64,000 nt of DNA, from contig NC_046683.1 of NCBI RefSeq assembly GCF_009870125.1, forward strand, positions 58,667,869 to 58,731,868, given 5' to 3'. The notes beneath the pieces are model-generated. The model saw only the letters and a list, made by a program, of their open reading frames with translations, had not been told where the DNA came from and ran no database searches. Positions 41,899-52,800 of the stretch are shown piece after piece; positions within the stretch are counted from its first letter, which is position 1; each line of letters starts with the position of its first letter. This stretch comes from Drosophila pseudoobscura (lineage: Eukaryota > Arthropoda > Insecta > Diptera > Drosophilidae). A program made the position numbers and the translations under genes.

Positions 41899-43369
41899 AT
41901 GGCGGCCGCCAATGACGGATCCCTGGAGTTCGCAGCCGCCAACAGCAGCAGCAGCAGCAGCACCAGCGCCAGCACCAACCTCATCAACAGCAACAGTAAC
42001 AGCAGTAGCAGCAGCGGCACGGTTAACCTGTCAGCGACTATGGCTCTTAATACGAACAGCAGTTTTGTTGCCGCGCCGCCGCCGCTGTCGCTGCCGCCCA
42101 CAATGGATCCCCGTTATGTGTGCGGTGCACCGCCGACGCCGGGCTTGCTGCCACCGCCGGCTCTGGGGCCGCCGCCGCGCTCCCTGGAACAGATGATCAT
42201 CTACGAGAACTTTGAGGTGCACGAGACGCACCGCATCGAGGACGGGGTGTGCACGCACATCAGCCGGTTGCCGCCCAAGAAACAGGAGCTATTGAAACAG
42301 TTCGGTATACAGAGTAGTGGGCAGCAATGTCTGAGCAATTATGAAAAGTACATACTCATCGAGAACTTCATCAAGTTTTGCAATGTGAGCAAAAGTGTAT
42401 CGGCGCCAGGCCAGCCTCCGCCAGCCTCCACCACCCACCACCACTGCAACAAACAATAAAAATAAAAAAATAACCCAACCACCAGGAGGAGGCACTACTG
42501 TAGTCTAGCGGAGCTTTGTTCTTTTCCCGAATTGGCTATAACCCAGAGATTGGCATTACACTTGTGTAGATCAAAATTGCATCATCATTAACTTAGAGAG
42601 CATTGAACAAAACTCTTGCCCCCACTCCCAAAGCAGATGACTATCCTAACATGTACTCTCTTCTGTTTCCGTTTCTGTTTTTGTTCCGTTTCCGTCTCCC
42701 TTTTCGATTTGTTTTTCGTTCTATGCAGGAATATCAGATATCCGATCATCGACCCTTTTTGGACTTCCACGAGAGCGCTTTATCCAAATGTGAACAACTT
42801 AAATTTGTACGATATCTGGGCCAGGGGCTATCCAATCTGACGCTAAACAAGATCTATGTGGCATTCAAGGATCTGCTAGGCAACGGCAGGCCCGAAAAGT
42901 GAGTTCGCCACTTCTCTTGGATCTAAAATATAAGGAGTGGAGTCCCATTTTATTATGACCTACCTCTTTCAGAGCTGCTCTGGAGAGCTATAATTTGGAT
43001 ATCCTATTAAAGAAGAAGCGCAAGAATCTCTACAACCGCATGCATTCGGCTGGTAAGCATTAAGGAATCGAATGCCGATCCTTTACATTTACATTTACAT
43101 TTACGTTTACGTTTACAGCTCCCAGCATTGATCTAACCGCCTACGATACGGCCCAAGCACAGCCACAACCACAGCCACAGCCACATGCACATCCGCATCT
43201 GCATCCACATCACTCTGTCCTAAGCACGCCACGCCCGCATCATGCCTTTGCCGCCCTAAATGTAGCGACACAACGCAGTGATGTTTGCAACGAATTGACG
43301 CCCGCCGGCTTGCAGTACAGTTACGCCGGAAACGGAAGTGGAACCCCGGCCGGAAACGGACCACGGTAA
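41899..43369 (+). CDS. uncharacterised protein, tandem paralogue 2
   Basis: Exons 41899-42384, 42729-42898, 42973-43052 and 43119-43369 join in phase to 328 residues. After an Ala/Ser/Asn-rich start comes the block shared with the gene at 32687-40905, here about residues 104-246: NFEVHETHRIEDGVCTHISR, LPPKKQELLKQFGI, YILIENFIKFCNEYQISDHR, FVRYLGQGLSNLTLNKIYVA. Intron positions and phases equal those of the neighbour, and the second exon is 170 nt in both. The tail is Gln/Pro/His-rich with a Gly/Asn end. A splice acceptor lies 11 nt before the ATG, so a non-coding first exon must lie upstream, or the segment is an alternative 3' half of the gene before it. AATAAA at 43698-43703 may end it. I do not recognise the family. 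Confidence 0.78.
42385..42728 (+). other. intron 1 (coding) of tandem paralogue 2
   Basis: A 344-bp intron from GTGAGC to CTATGCAG, in the same phase as the 5.1-kb intron of the neighbour. It is TTTCCG-rich near the acceptor. No other feature. Confidence 0.7.
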
Positions 43370-44897
43370 AGTCGGGCCCAAAACGACAGCAACTAAATCA
43401 TCAAAAACATATACATACATACATAAACAAATACTTCTTCCTGGAACTGGACCAGTAACTGTTGTGTCTTCGAAACGAACAAGAAAAAAAATCAAATAAC
43501 AAAAACAGAGAAATCATTGAGAACTAAGTGCTAAATTTAACAGAAAATTATAAAATTAACCAAGGAAATTAAGTATCAGAGACACTAGTAAAATTAGACT
43601 AAATGTTAAAAAAAAGAGGAAAAACAAAAACTTAAATCGAATGAAATTCAATTAAGCCAATCCCCAAAACTACACCAACTGGCAAAATGAAATACTAAAT
43701 AAATATTAAGATTTAAGATTATTTATACTCAAAGTAACAACTAAACGACATACTTACGAGAGTATACAAAAGATATACACATATTATATACATACATATA
43801 TAGTATGTATATAGATATACATAAACACATATATTTCTGTAGTTGCCATAGCGCTTCTGGGTGCAGCCAAATTCTATCCAGAACAGAACAGAAGAGAACT
43901 ATACCCGAATCGGTACAATATATATATATAATATAAATTTTAGCTTCGGTTTCCAGCATCTCATTCCTAGGAACCCTGCCCCAGCATCAAGTATACAGCA
44001 TACAGCATACAGCATCCAGCATCCTGTCTAGCAGTGCAGTCATGTATGTAGTGTAAGGTTTAAAGCCTAGTCTCTAAGTGCAAAAATATCAAACAATATT
44101 ATGAAGAGAAAAACTAAATCAAAGACCGACCTCCTCCCAAAATGAAAGTTCCCTAAATACGACGCAAACTACGAGTAACAAGTAGATAAAACCATAGCTG
44201 GTAAGAGACAAATTTTTTTAGAGTAGACTACGACCGAACGGATGCACAGATGATTAACTAAATATTCCTATATACATACAATATACATATACATACATAT
44301 ATATACAACAAGCAGCATCAAAATTTCAAAATGGGAAACGAAACGCAAAAATCAAATGCAAAATACAACCAAAACAAAACAAAAAAAAAACAAAATAGAA
44401 ATTGTAAAAAATATATATACAAAACGTAAAATACCAAACCAAATATATTCTATACGAGAAAAGGCATATACAATTGTTTCCATTCATTTACTTTACCAAA
44501 ATTGTGTTTATTTATGCGATTTATTTAAATTTTTCACTATATATTTAGCTTAACCCTGGAACGGGCTGTAGTATGTACTGTACTGTATTGTACGATTACT
44601 AGCAGATAGAGAGAGAGCACAGGGTGCACAGATGGAGCACAGGAGCATGGGGCGTTTATAAAAATTAAAGTACAGTCCAAAGCAGTTCAAGACCCTAACT
44701 ACTAACCAGCAATAGATGTAAGTGTATGTAAGTGCTCTCCTATGTTGCTTTCATTCTTTCTGAATTGTTTATAAGTTTGTGTTTTGTGTTTTATTGAAAT
44801 CGCAGCAATTTTGAATTGCAGTTAACTGGCTGTTCTTTTCGGTTCTGTCTAATGTCCTATCCAGAGAGATAAGTTATGGTATTTTTGTTAAATGCTT
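43370..44897. other. convergent 3' region, paralogue 2 and Uch-L5
   Basis: About 1.5 kb. A-rich trailer sequence with AATAAA at 43698-43703, TATACATA microsatellites (about 43775-43835 and 44265-44300), a short CAGCATACAGCATACAG repeat near 43995-44025, and the Uch-L5 poly(A) signal read on the minus strand at 44790-44795. No gene seen. Confidence 0.6.
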
Positions 44898-45979
44898 TTA
44901 GTTGGACTCCTTTTTGCGTTGCGCCTGTTCGCGTTCCAGCGCGCGCTGCTTGGCCTTCTCGTAGATGGGCATCAGCTGGCCGGTCTCGCCCAGCATTTTC
45001 AGCAGCTCCACGATGAAGGGCAAGTAGTTATGTTTGCGACGCACGTTCTCCACCTTGTAGCGCTTTTTCTTCTGGACCTCGTACTGGATGTAGGAGCGCA
45101 AGCTGCTAATTTCAGTCTGACGATCTTCCTCTGTATCCATGGCATCGGGAGCCGGATTGAGCAGCTTGTCTATCTGCTTCTCGTAGATGCGCTGACGGTC
45201 CGAGATCAGGGCCATCAGGTTAAAGTGGATCTCACCGTCGCTGTAGCGTTGCATGCGCTTCTCAATGATTGGTCGCACCACATCAATCCAGTTTTGATCC
45301 GGCTTGATCTCACCAAGATCGATTGGTCCCTCGCGGAGGCCATCAAGCTCATACAAACGTCCTTTAATAGGGATATATCCCACAAAGTGGTAGAGATCCT
45401 CGTCCTTGCTCTGGTTCTTCATGTCCAGCTCGAAGAGAGTCTGCCGGGCGAAGGAGTTGTGCACTGTGCGTATCTGGGAGGCATTGCTCAACGTCAGGCC
45501 CTTGTTGTAGGGATCGAAGCACTGACAAAATTCCTTGAAGTTGGCCAGCGTCTCGCCCAGTTTGATGTCCTCGTGTTCCAGGTTCATCAGCAAACTGAGA
45601 ATGGCCTGCGTGGCGCAGGCATTGTTGATCACTTGCTTGGCAAAGAATATATCTTCCTTGTCCAGCACCACCTTGCCAGCGGGCTCGTCCTCCTGCACCC
45701 ATTTGAAGAGAAATATCAATCCGTGTATGGGCTCCAGGTTCTTGAACGATTCACTGTCCAGGCTCCATATTTCCTCCACCTGAGCGCCATCGCAACCTGG
45801 CAATCGGAGAAGTTTGCAAACATTACTGGATTGGAGCTGCCGGCGCGTCGGTATGCATCCAAGGAGCGGCGTCCCGGAAAGCGCGGCCAATTGAAAAACT
45901 TACCAAATTCGCGAATCAGCTCCGTGAACACGCCCGGATCGCTCTCAATGAGACACCAGTTGCCAGCACCTTCGCTCAT
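44898..45979 (-). CDS. Uch-L5: ubiquitin C-terminal hydrolase L5 (UCH37)
   Basis: Two exons, 45904-45979 and 44898-45796, give 324 residues, near the 329 of human UCHL5. The start MSEGAGNWCLIESDPGVFTE matches the family. Catalytic residues are visible: Gln80 and Cys86 in FFAKQVINNACATQA, His162 in LYHFVGYIP and Asp177 in YELDGLREGP. The C-terminal RYKVENVRRKHNYLPFIVEL with a Lys/Arg-rich tail is the ULD segment that binds RPN13 in the proteasome or the INO80 complex. The enzyme trims ubiquitin chains at the 19S particle. It is head to head with Jarid2. I recall CG3431 for the fly gene. The intron is 107 bp, and a shadow frame continuing through it was set aside because only the spliced form matches the family. 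Confidence 0.94.
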
Positions 45980-46829
45980 GTCTGCTTTTCTACTTATTTA
46001 CTTTTCTTTATTTGACAATTTAACCACACAAATTTCTACTGTTGCAATTTTTGTCAACTCACAGAATTCCCAAGGGGTTGCCAGACCAGGAAGTGCACGA
46101 AATTAGAGGTGGGCCGTGAACATCGATGTTTGTTAGTTAGGCCACAATCGATATTTTGATCTCCGTTTCAAAGAGGATGGAGTGTGGATTTCAAAAACAG
46201 CTCTTGAATAGAAACTCGTCCAGAACTTCACGAGAAAGTCCACTTTCTTCCTTACCTTTTTTTTCCTTACATTTAAGAATCTGGCAATTTTTTCATCGTC
46301 CCTTTTTCGACAGAGTGGCAGCACCGTTGCTTGTCCGCCATGACACAAAGCAAAAGCGGTGAAAGAAGAAGAAGCAGCGAAACGAAAAAAATATGTGCAA
46401 GCAAATCTCACGAAAGAAAATGAAATTTACTGCACTTGCAGCTTGTGAAATGTAAACGAATAATGTGTATTCGAGAGACGAGATAATAAAACGTATTTTA
46501 GTGCAATTTTTATATGTCCCACAACCAACTGAATGCGTGAAAAGATGAAGCGAAAATACGATATCAATTGCGTGCTGCAGCAGAAGCACCAACAAAATCT
46601 GTGTTTGTTGTAGCTATACATGTATATATATATGTACAAATATATACATAATAAAAAAGAGAGTCCGGCGGAAAATTGGCAATTGCGTTTATGCAAATGA
46701 GAAACTACAGAGCGCCCCACAAATAAGTTCCGACCCGCGTACATAAATTAATTCAAAGCGAGTCCCGCGCGCCACACACAAAAAGTGTGAAGGAGGTGAG
46801 AGAAAGAGGCGCGAAAAATTCGCAACAAA
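45980..46829. promoter_or_regulatory. divergent promoter region Uch-L5/Jarid2
   Basis: An 850-bp gap between the two ATGs. Two DRE-type words occur, CATCGATG at 46121-46128 and AATCGATA at 46146-46153, about 145-175 bp upstream of Uch-L5. The right part is the Jarid2 leader with GAAG and TATA-dinucleotide sequence. No motif 1 match was found. Confidence 0.5.
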
Positions 46830-49800
46830 ATGGTTGTCTCAAAAGACAACAAGCGTCGCCGCAAGGAGACTGATACTCCGCCACCAGCTGCCGCGGCTGC
46901 GGCTGCGGCAGCGGCATCCGCTGCTGCTGCTGCTGTGGAGTCATCACCCGAAATGCCCAAGAGGTGAGTGTGTCTCGTCTCCTATCTCTATCAGGTGCTG
47001 CTGCTGCCACAGCACTCTATTGTTGTTGCAAATTGAGTTTGATCATAAATACATCTGTGTGTATTTACGTTAGTGTACACTGTCCGTGTGTGCGTGCGCG
47101 CGTGTGTGTGTGTGCGTGTGTAATCCAATAGAGATGACGTCGCAGGGCCCCTGGAAATGGTGTGAGCTTGTGTGCGGGTGCCACTGCCATTGCGGGTGTG
47201 CGAGGAGTGGGAGGAGAGTAGTATGAGGCGTAGATGGGGCATGGGGTTGGGGCTGGTGATGGAAGGGGGCACTGGACTCCGCAGTTGTATAAGTAAAATC
47301 GTCAACATCGTGTCGTGGCGTTGTTGTTGTTTGCTGCCGTCTAGCTATTGCTGAAGGGGTGTTTCGCATCGCTCTGACTGGCTCTGGTATGGGGAGCAGG
47401 CAGTCAGGCAGTCATTCAGTCAGTCAGTCAGTCAGTCTCCCCCATGCAGGTGGATTGGGACAGTTTATAGTCGCTAACTGGAACAGTAGCTACACAATTT
47501 AAATGTAGGGAATGTATCTATTTTTACGTGGTGGAAAATTGATTTATTGAACAGCAAGTTTAGATATAAATTGGGATTAATACGACAGTAAATGTCGTGT
47601 TCCGTGAGGCCTGCGACCACTGTACCTGCGTGTGTATCTGTGCAGGTCACTGCATTGTTTCTTTGATTTTGGGCCTGAAATTAATATTTACCTTCGTAAT
47701 TGTATATCAAATTGCATTTGTGCCCAATTAAAAGTCACTCACACCATTTCCATTTTCCAATTTCTCCTCTCTCTTTCTCTTTTGTTCTTTCTCTGTCTCT
47801 GTCTCTATCTCTGTCTCTCTCTTTTTCTGTTGCAGAACCAAGGTGCAGGCCCAGCGGAAGTTCGCCCAGGGCCAGAGTGCGCCCAGCAGCTCGTCGAGTG
47901 GCATGGCATACAGCAGCGTCGTGGCAGCAGCGGCTGGAGCAGGAGCAGGAGGCACTGGTCCGAGCACTTCGGGTGCAGAGAGCTCGCAGCCGCCCATCGA
48001 GATACTGCCCAACAAGTGTCCCAAGCCGCAGGATTTCCTCACGTTTCTATGCTTTCGCGGCACACCCGCTTTGCCCGCTCATCTCGACTATCTGAATCAG
48101 GGTAAATCCAAGGATTCAAAAGAATCCGAGGCAGCATTGCCGGGCAACAACAACAACAACAACAATAACAGCAGCAAGAAGGCCCAGAACAGTCGAGCGG
48201 TCAACAACAAGAAGAAACGTGGCAGGCCGGCCAAGGGCGGAGCGGCAGCAACGAAGAAGAGAGAGGCGGAGGTTGAGCCGGAGCCACGGTCACAGCAGCC
48301 AGCAGGGGCTGATAAGTCATCAACAGCAGCAGCATCAACAGCATCAGCAACAGCAACAGACAAAGCAGCAAGTGATAAACCCAATCTCATACCAGCAACA
48401 GGGGCTCCAACGACAGCGACAGCGACGACTCCAATGCTTCCCGGAGCTGTGCGAAAGCGAGCCGAAGTTGTTACCGATGGCAATCGACGTGGCGGCAGGG
48501 GCAGAGCAGCACCTGAGAACGCCACCAAAACCAACAGCAACAGCCTGGGTGCCGCCACATCATCAGCCACTGCAGCAGACACCAACAAGCGTCGTTCCAA
48601 CCGTTCCAGCACCAAGGAGAGCAAGGCCATAATCGATGATCGGGCGGAGGAGGAGAAGCAGCATGAGGACGAGGAGGATGACGATGATGAATACTTTTCA
48701 GCCCATGATGCCACCTCCCGTAACGGGGATGAGGCCTCAAAGGAGGGCCCAGCGAAAGCCGAGCCAGCCAAAAGGGGGCGACCCGCAGCAGCAGCATCAG
48801 CCTCAGCCTCAGGAAAGAAACCATCGTCGGAACCAGCATCCGTAGCCGTTGCGGAGATTCCGCCCAAGGAAAAAGGACCCGCGAAGCGGTTAAGGCAACG
48901 GGAATCACCCATATTCATACCCTCGCCCGAGTCCTCGGGCCGGATGACGCGACAGCGGGCTTTTTTCGAGCCAGTCAAGGTGCCACCCCAGCAAGAGGAG
49001 CCAGAAAAGGCGAAAGAAGACTCCAAGAAGAAGAAGGAGAAGGATCCAGAGGAACCAAAGGGAGAGCAGCCACAGCCAGAGCCGGAACAGGAGCCGGCCA
49101 AGCAGCTCAAAGAAACAAAGGAGAAGACAAATTCTAGTATTTATGCCAAAGAAGCCAAGCAGCAGCAGAAGCAGCAACAGCAGCAGCTGGAGAACGGCGA
49201 CAGCCAGCACGGCTCCGGCAGCAAGGGTAAAAAGAGTTTGAACGTCTTCGACTTCAGTTCCGACGATGAGCAGCCGCTGGCCAAGTCCATTAAGCTGAAG
49301 AAGGGCGCCAAGGGGGCCAGTCCCAAGAAGGGTAATGCCGCGGCGCCTCCACCAGCGGCCAGGAGTCGCAAAGCGGCCACCAAGAAGCAGGAAAAAGATA
49401 AGGAAAAAGAAGAGGAAAAGGAAAAGGAGAAAGAAGTTGCGGTAGCAGCAACACTCGCAGCGACAGCAGCGGAGTCAAACAAACGCGGGGCGGCCAAGGC
49501 GGGAAAGAAAAAAGCTGAGGACCCACCGGCCGATGAGCAGGACCTGGCGCCCCCCTGCCCAAAGAAAGCCACGACGAATGCCCGTCCAGGACGAAAGACA
49601 GCCAAGAGCAAAGCCACAGCGGAAGAAGCAGCCGCTGTGGAGGTGGAACCCCAGCCACAGCGCTCGCAGCGGCCCTCGAGGAAGACCAAGGAGGCGGCGG
49701 CCATCTACATGGGAATCATGGGCCACAAGCTGCAGATGGCCGATGACGATGATGACGATCTCTCGCTGAGCAGCTACCCGGACATACCCAACGCCAAGGA

Positions 49801-52800
49801 GATGGAGAAGATGGAGAAGGAGATCAAAAAGAATGCGGCGGGAAAGTTGAACGTGCCCGAGGCAACGACGGTGCCAACGGCAGGTAAACAATCGCGAAAG
49901 CCGTCGCCCAAGCCACCTCTAAAGGGGGGAGCAGCAGCTCCAACAGCAGCTGCGACAGAAGTACCCCGAGCAGATCCGCCCTCCCCACCCGAGTCGGAGG
50001 AGGAGAAGCCACCGCCTCCGGCAAGACGCGGACGACCCCCAAAGCAGGGAAAGGCAGCTACTGCTGCTGGTGCTTCTGCGCCCCCCGCCAAACCCCCCAT
50101 CGAGGGAATGCTCGTAAAAAAGGGCTCGCTGACAAAGATGAGCGAACAGGCAAAGCCCAAAGCCAAGTCCGAACAGTCAAAAGTCGACTCCGACGAGGAG
50201 GAAGATTTTCTAATCAACGAGGAGCTGAACGAAACGAAACGCAATCTGGAGAAGAGTTTCAGCGACTCGGATGACGAGCCACTGGCCATCAAAGTGCCGT
50301 GTGTGCCCAAAGGCGCCAGCCAGGAGAAGGATAGTCCATTGCCAGTGGCCGGCAAGCTATCAACCACCACACCCCACCGGCCATCGGCAAAGCTCCAGTC
50401 TGCTGTCGCTCCATCCGCCACCACAGCGACAACTTCGGCGGCGGTTCTTCCATCAGTGGTCGTCCAATCGATGCAGCTGCAGATCCAGGCGCCCATCATT
50501 CCCCCCTTAACCACACAGCAGCTGTCGTTGCTGCCGCTGGCCACCAAGCCAACGACAACGCAAGTGGCTACGACAACGCCAGTGGCGACGGCAACGCCAG
50601 TGGCGACGGCAACGCCAGTGGTGACGCCAGCGCTGACAACACTGCCCCTGCCCAGTGGCATCCAAGTGGCCGCATCCAATTGCATCTCCATTCCCCCTCT
50701 GAACTATACCCCGCTAAAGGTCATGGAGAAGAAGTCGCCGGTGCCGACATCAAAGATTCTCAATGTACCCGCCACCTATGCCCTGCCCGGAGGCAGTGCG
50801 GCCGCCGCAGTGGCGGTGGGCTTCCAAAAGACATCGTCGTATCTGCCGCAGGCATCGCCGCATTACCATTCCGGTTATGTTCGTCCCCCACCGACGCCCT
50901 CGCATCCGTTTGGCTCTGGGGGAGGCGGAGGCGGAGTGGTAGGAGGAGGACCGTCTGGCAGCAAGACTCCTGCCCAGGGATCGCCATTGAAATACCAGAC
51001 ACCGCCAACAACCTATCCCCCACCCATTGAGGCCTACCAGTGCCCCAAGATCAATCCAAACTTCCTCACGCCCAAATACGAGCGTAGTCCACTGCCACCA
51101 CGATCCTCGACCTCGAGCACCTTTCCCACACCCTCGCCTGTGAAGTTTCTGCCGACGCCAACGTCCACGACGGTGGGCACGGGCACCGGCACAGGCACAG
51201 GCACGGGCACGGGTACCGCCTCTTCGTCGGCCACCAAAAGCCCCCTGGCACCGCCAACGACGCCTGCCACGCCGCCAGTCGTTGCATCCACCAGCCAGCC
51301 AGCAACAGTGGTGTTGCAGACGTCCAGCCTCAGTTCGAGCACAGCAACAGCCCCGCCGCCCAACCCGGCACCGCCGCCAGTGGCCTCCACGTCCGCGGCA
51401 GCTGCACAGCAAGTCAACGCAGCAGGAGTAGGCGCCCCAACGTCCACGCCAACGCCACCGCCTGCCCACAGTAACAGCAATGCAGGAGGCGCCGGCGGCA
51501 GTGGCGATCCCCTGAAAGACGAGATAAGCAGCTTTCTAGCGCAGGCTACGCTGATGCCCAGCAAGGAGGAGTCCGGGAAGATATTCGGAATAGCCAGCGT
51601 CAGCCTGGCCCAGAGTTCCGGCCCCGACAACACCAAGTGTACACTGGGCAAGTGCGGATCGATCCACAAGCCTGTGCTGGGCCCGGTGGTGCCCACCGAG
51701 GGATACTTTGGGGACCAGCTGACCAGCAAGGAGCGGCGAAAGGCCAAGGTGAATATGACGCACGAGCAGATCCAGAAGTGGCTGATGGAGTGCTCCTCCA
51801 ATCCGGATGAGATACTCCAGGACGATCTGGACGATGATTTCGATGACAATATGCGGGTGCAGCAGTCCACTACCCCGCCGCCCACGCGGGACGAGAAGGA
51901 GCTGAGCGCCAGCTTCTCATCCTCGTCGAAGAACACCCGCGGGGGAGATCTCGGCAAGAGCGAGAGCGCCTGGTCGGCCAAGGGGCCGTCGTTGAAGGCC
52001 ACGCCTGTTGTGGTGACGCCCTCCAGTCGCAAGGAGCAGACGCAGGCGCAGGCCGACTGTGATGTCCTCGACGGCGAGAAATCATCGACGCCCGTGAATC
52101 TCACACAGAAATCGGAGCCAGCGGCGGACAAGACAGCGCCCGCTGACAAGAAATCAGTGATCGAGCGAAAGGCCAAGGAATCTGTCCGAACCAGGGCTGC
52201 TCCTCAGGCGCGCAGTGCGGCTACCACGCCTTCCGCTCCAACGCCCACCCCTGTCACGCCCACCAAGAGCACGCCACCAACACCGCCGCCGCCTGCTAGC
52301 AGTCAGCAGAAAGGGAACAAGGGGAAAAAGAATGCCACAGCAGCAGCATCAGCAACAGCAGCAGCAACAGCAGTGTCTCCGCCACCACCACCGCCACCCA
52401 CTCCGCCCACGCCCAAGCGGACGCCAGTGTACAACCAGAAGGCGAACAAGGCGACGACCCAGCAACAGGCAGAGACGAAGCAGCCACCACCTGCGGCAGC
52501 ACCGAGTGCTTCAGCGAAGCGAGGAAGCGAATCTGTCTATGCCTTCGGCAAGGAAGAGGAGACCCCCGCGGGGGCCAAGCCAGGCAATCGCCGCACTCGG
52601 GTGGAGCCCGCCCCGACGCCCCCGCCAGCGGCTGCAGCACCAGTGCCGAATGCGTTGAGTGAGCGGTCGCCGACCAAGAAGCGGGCGGCAGCCGCTGCAG
52701 CGGCCACTGCCGTCCAACTGACGCTCAGTCCCACCGAAAACTGCAAGATTGAGGGATCGAAACCCAAGACGGGACCGGGAAGGGCAGCCAAGAAGCAACA

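Noticed and set aside
45716-45979. Unspliced frame through the first Uch-L5 intron
   Set aside because: It departs from the family after LIREFG. Removing the 107-bp GT-AG intron restores the expected GxQVEEIW sequence.
44892-46106. 404-codon open frame on the plus strand
   Set aside because: Antisense to Uch-L5, where all catalytic residues are found on the minus strand.
48097-49110. 337-codon Ser/Phe-rich open frame on the minus strand
   Set aside because: Antisense to the Lys/Glu-rich part of Jarid2; the Ser/Phe composition is just the complement of AAG/GAA codons.
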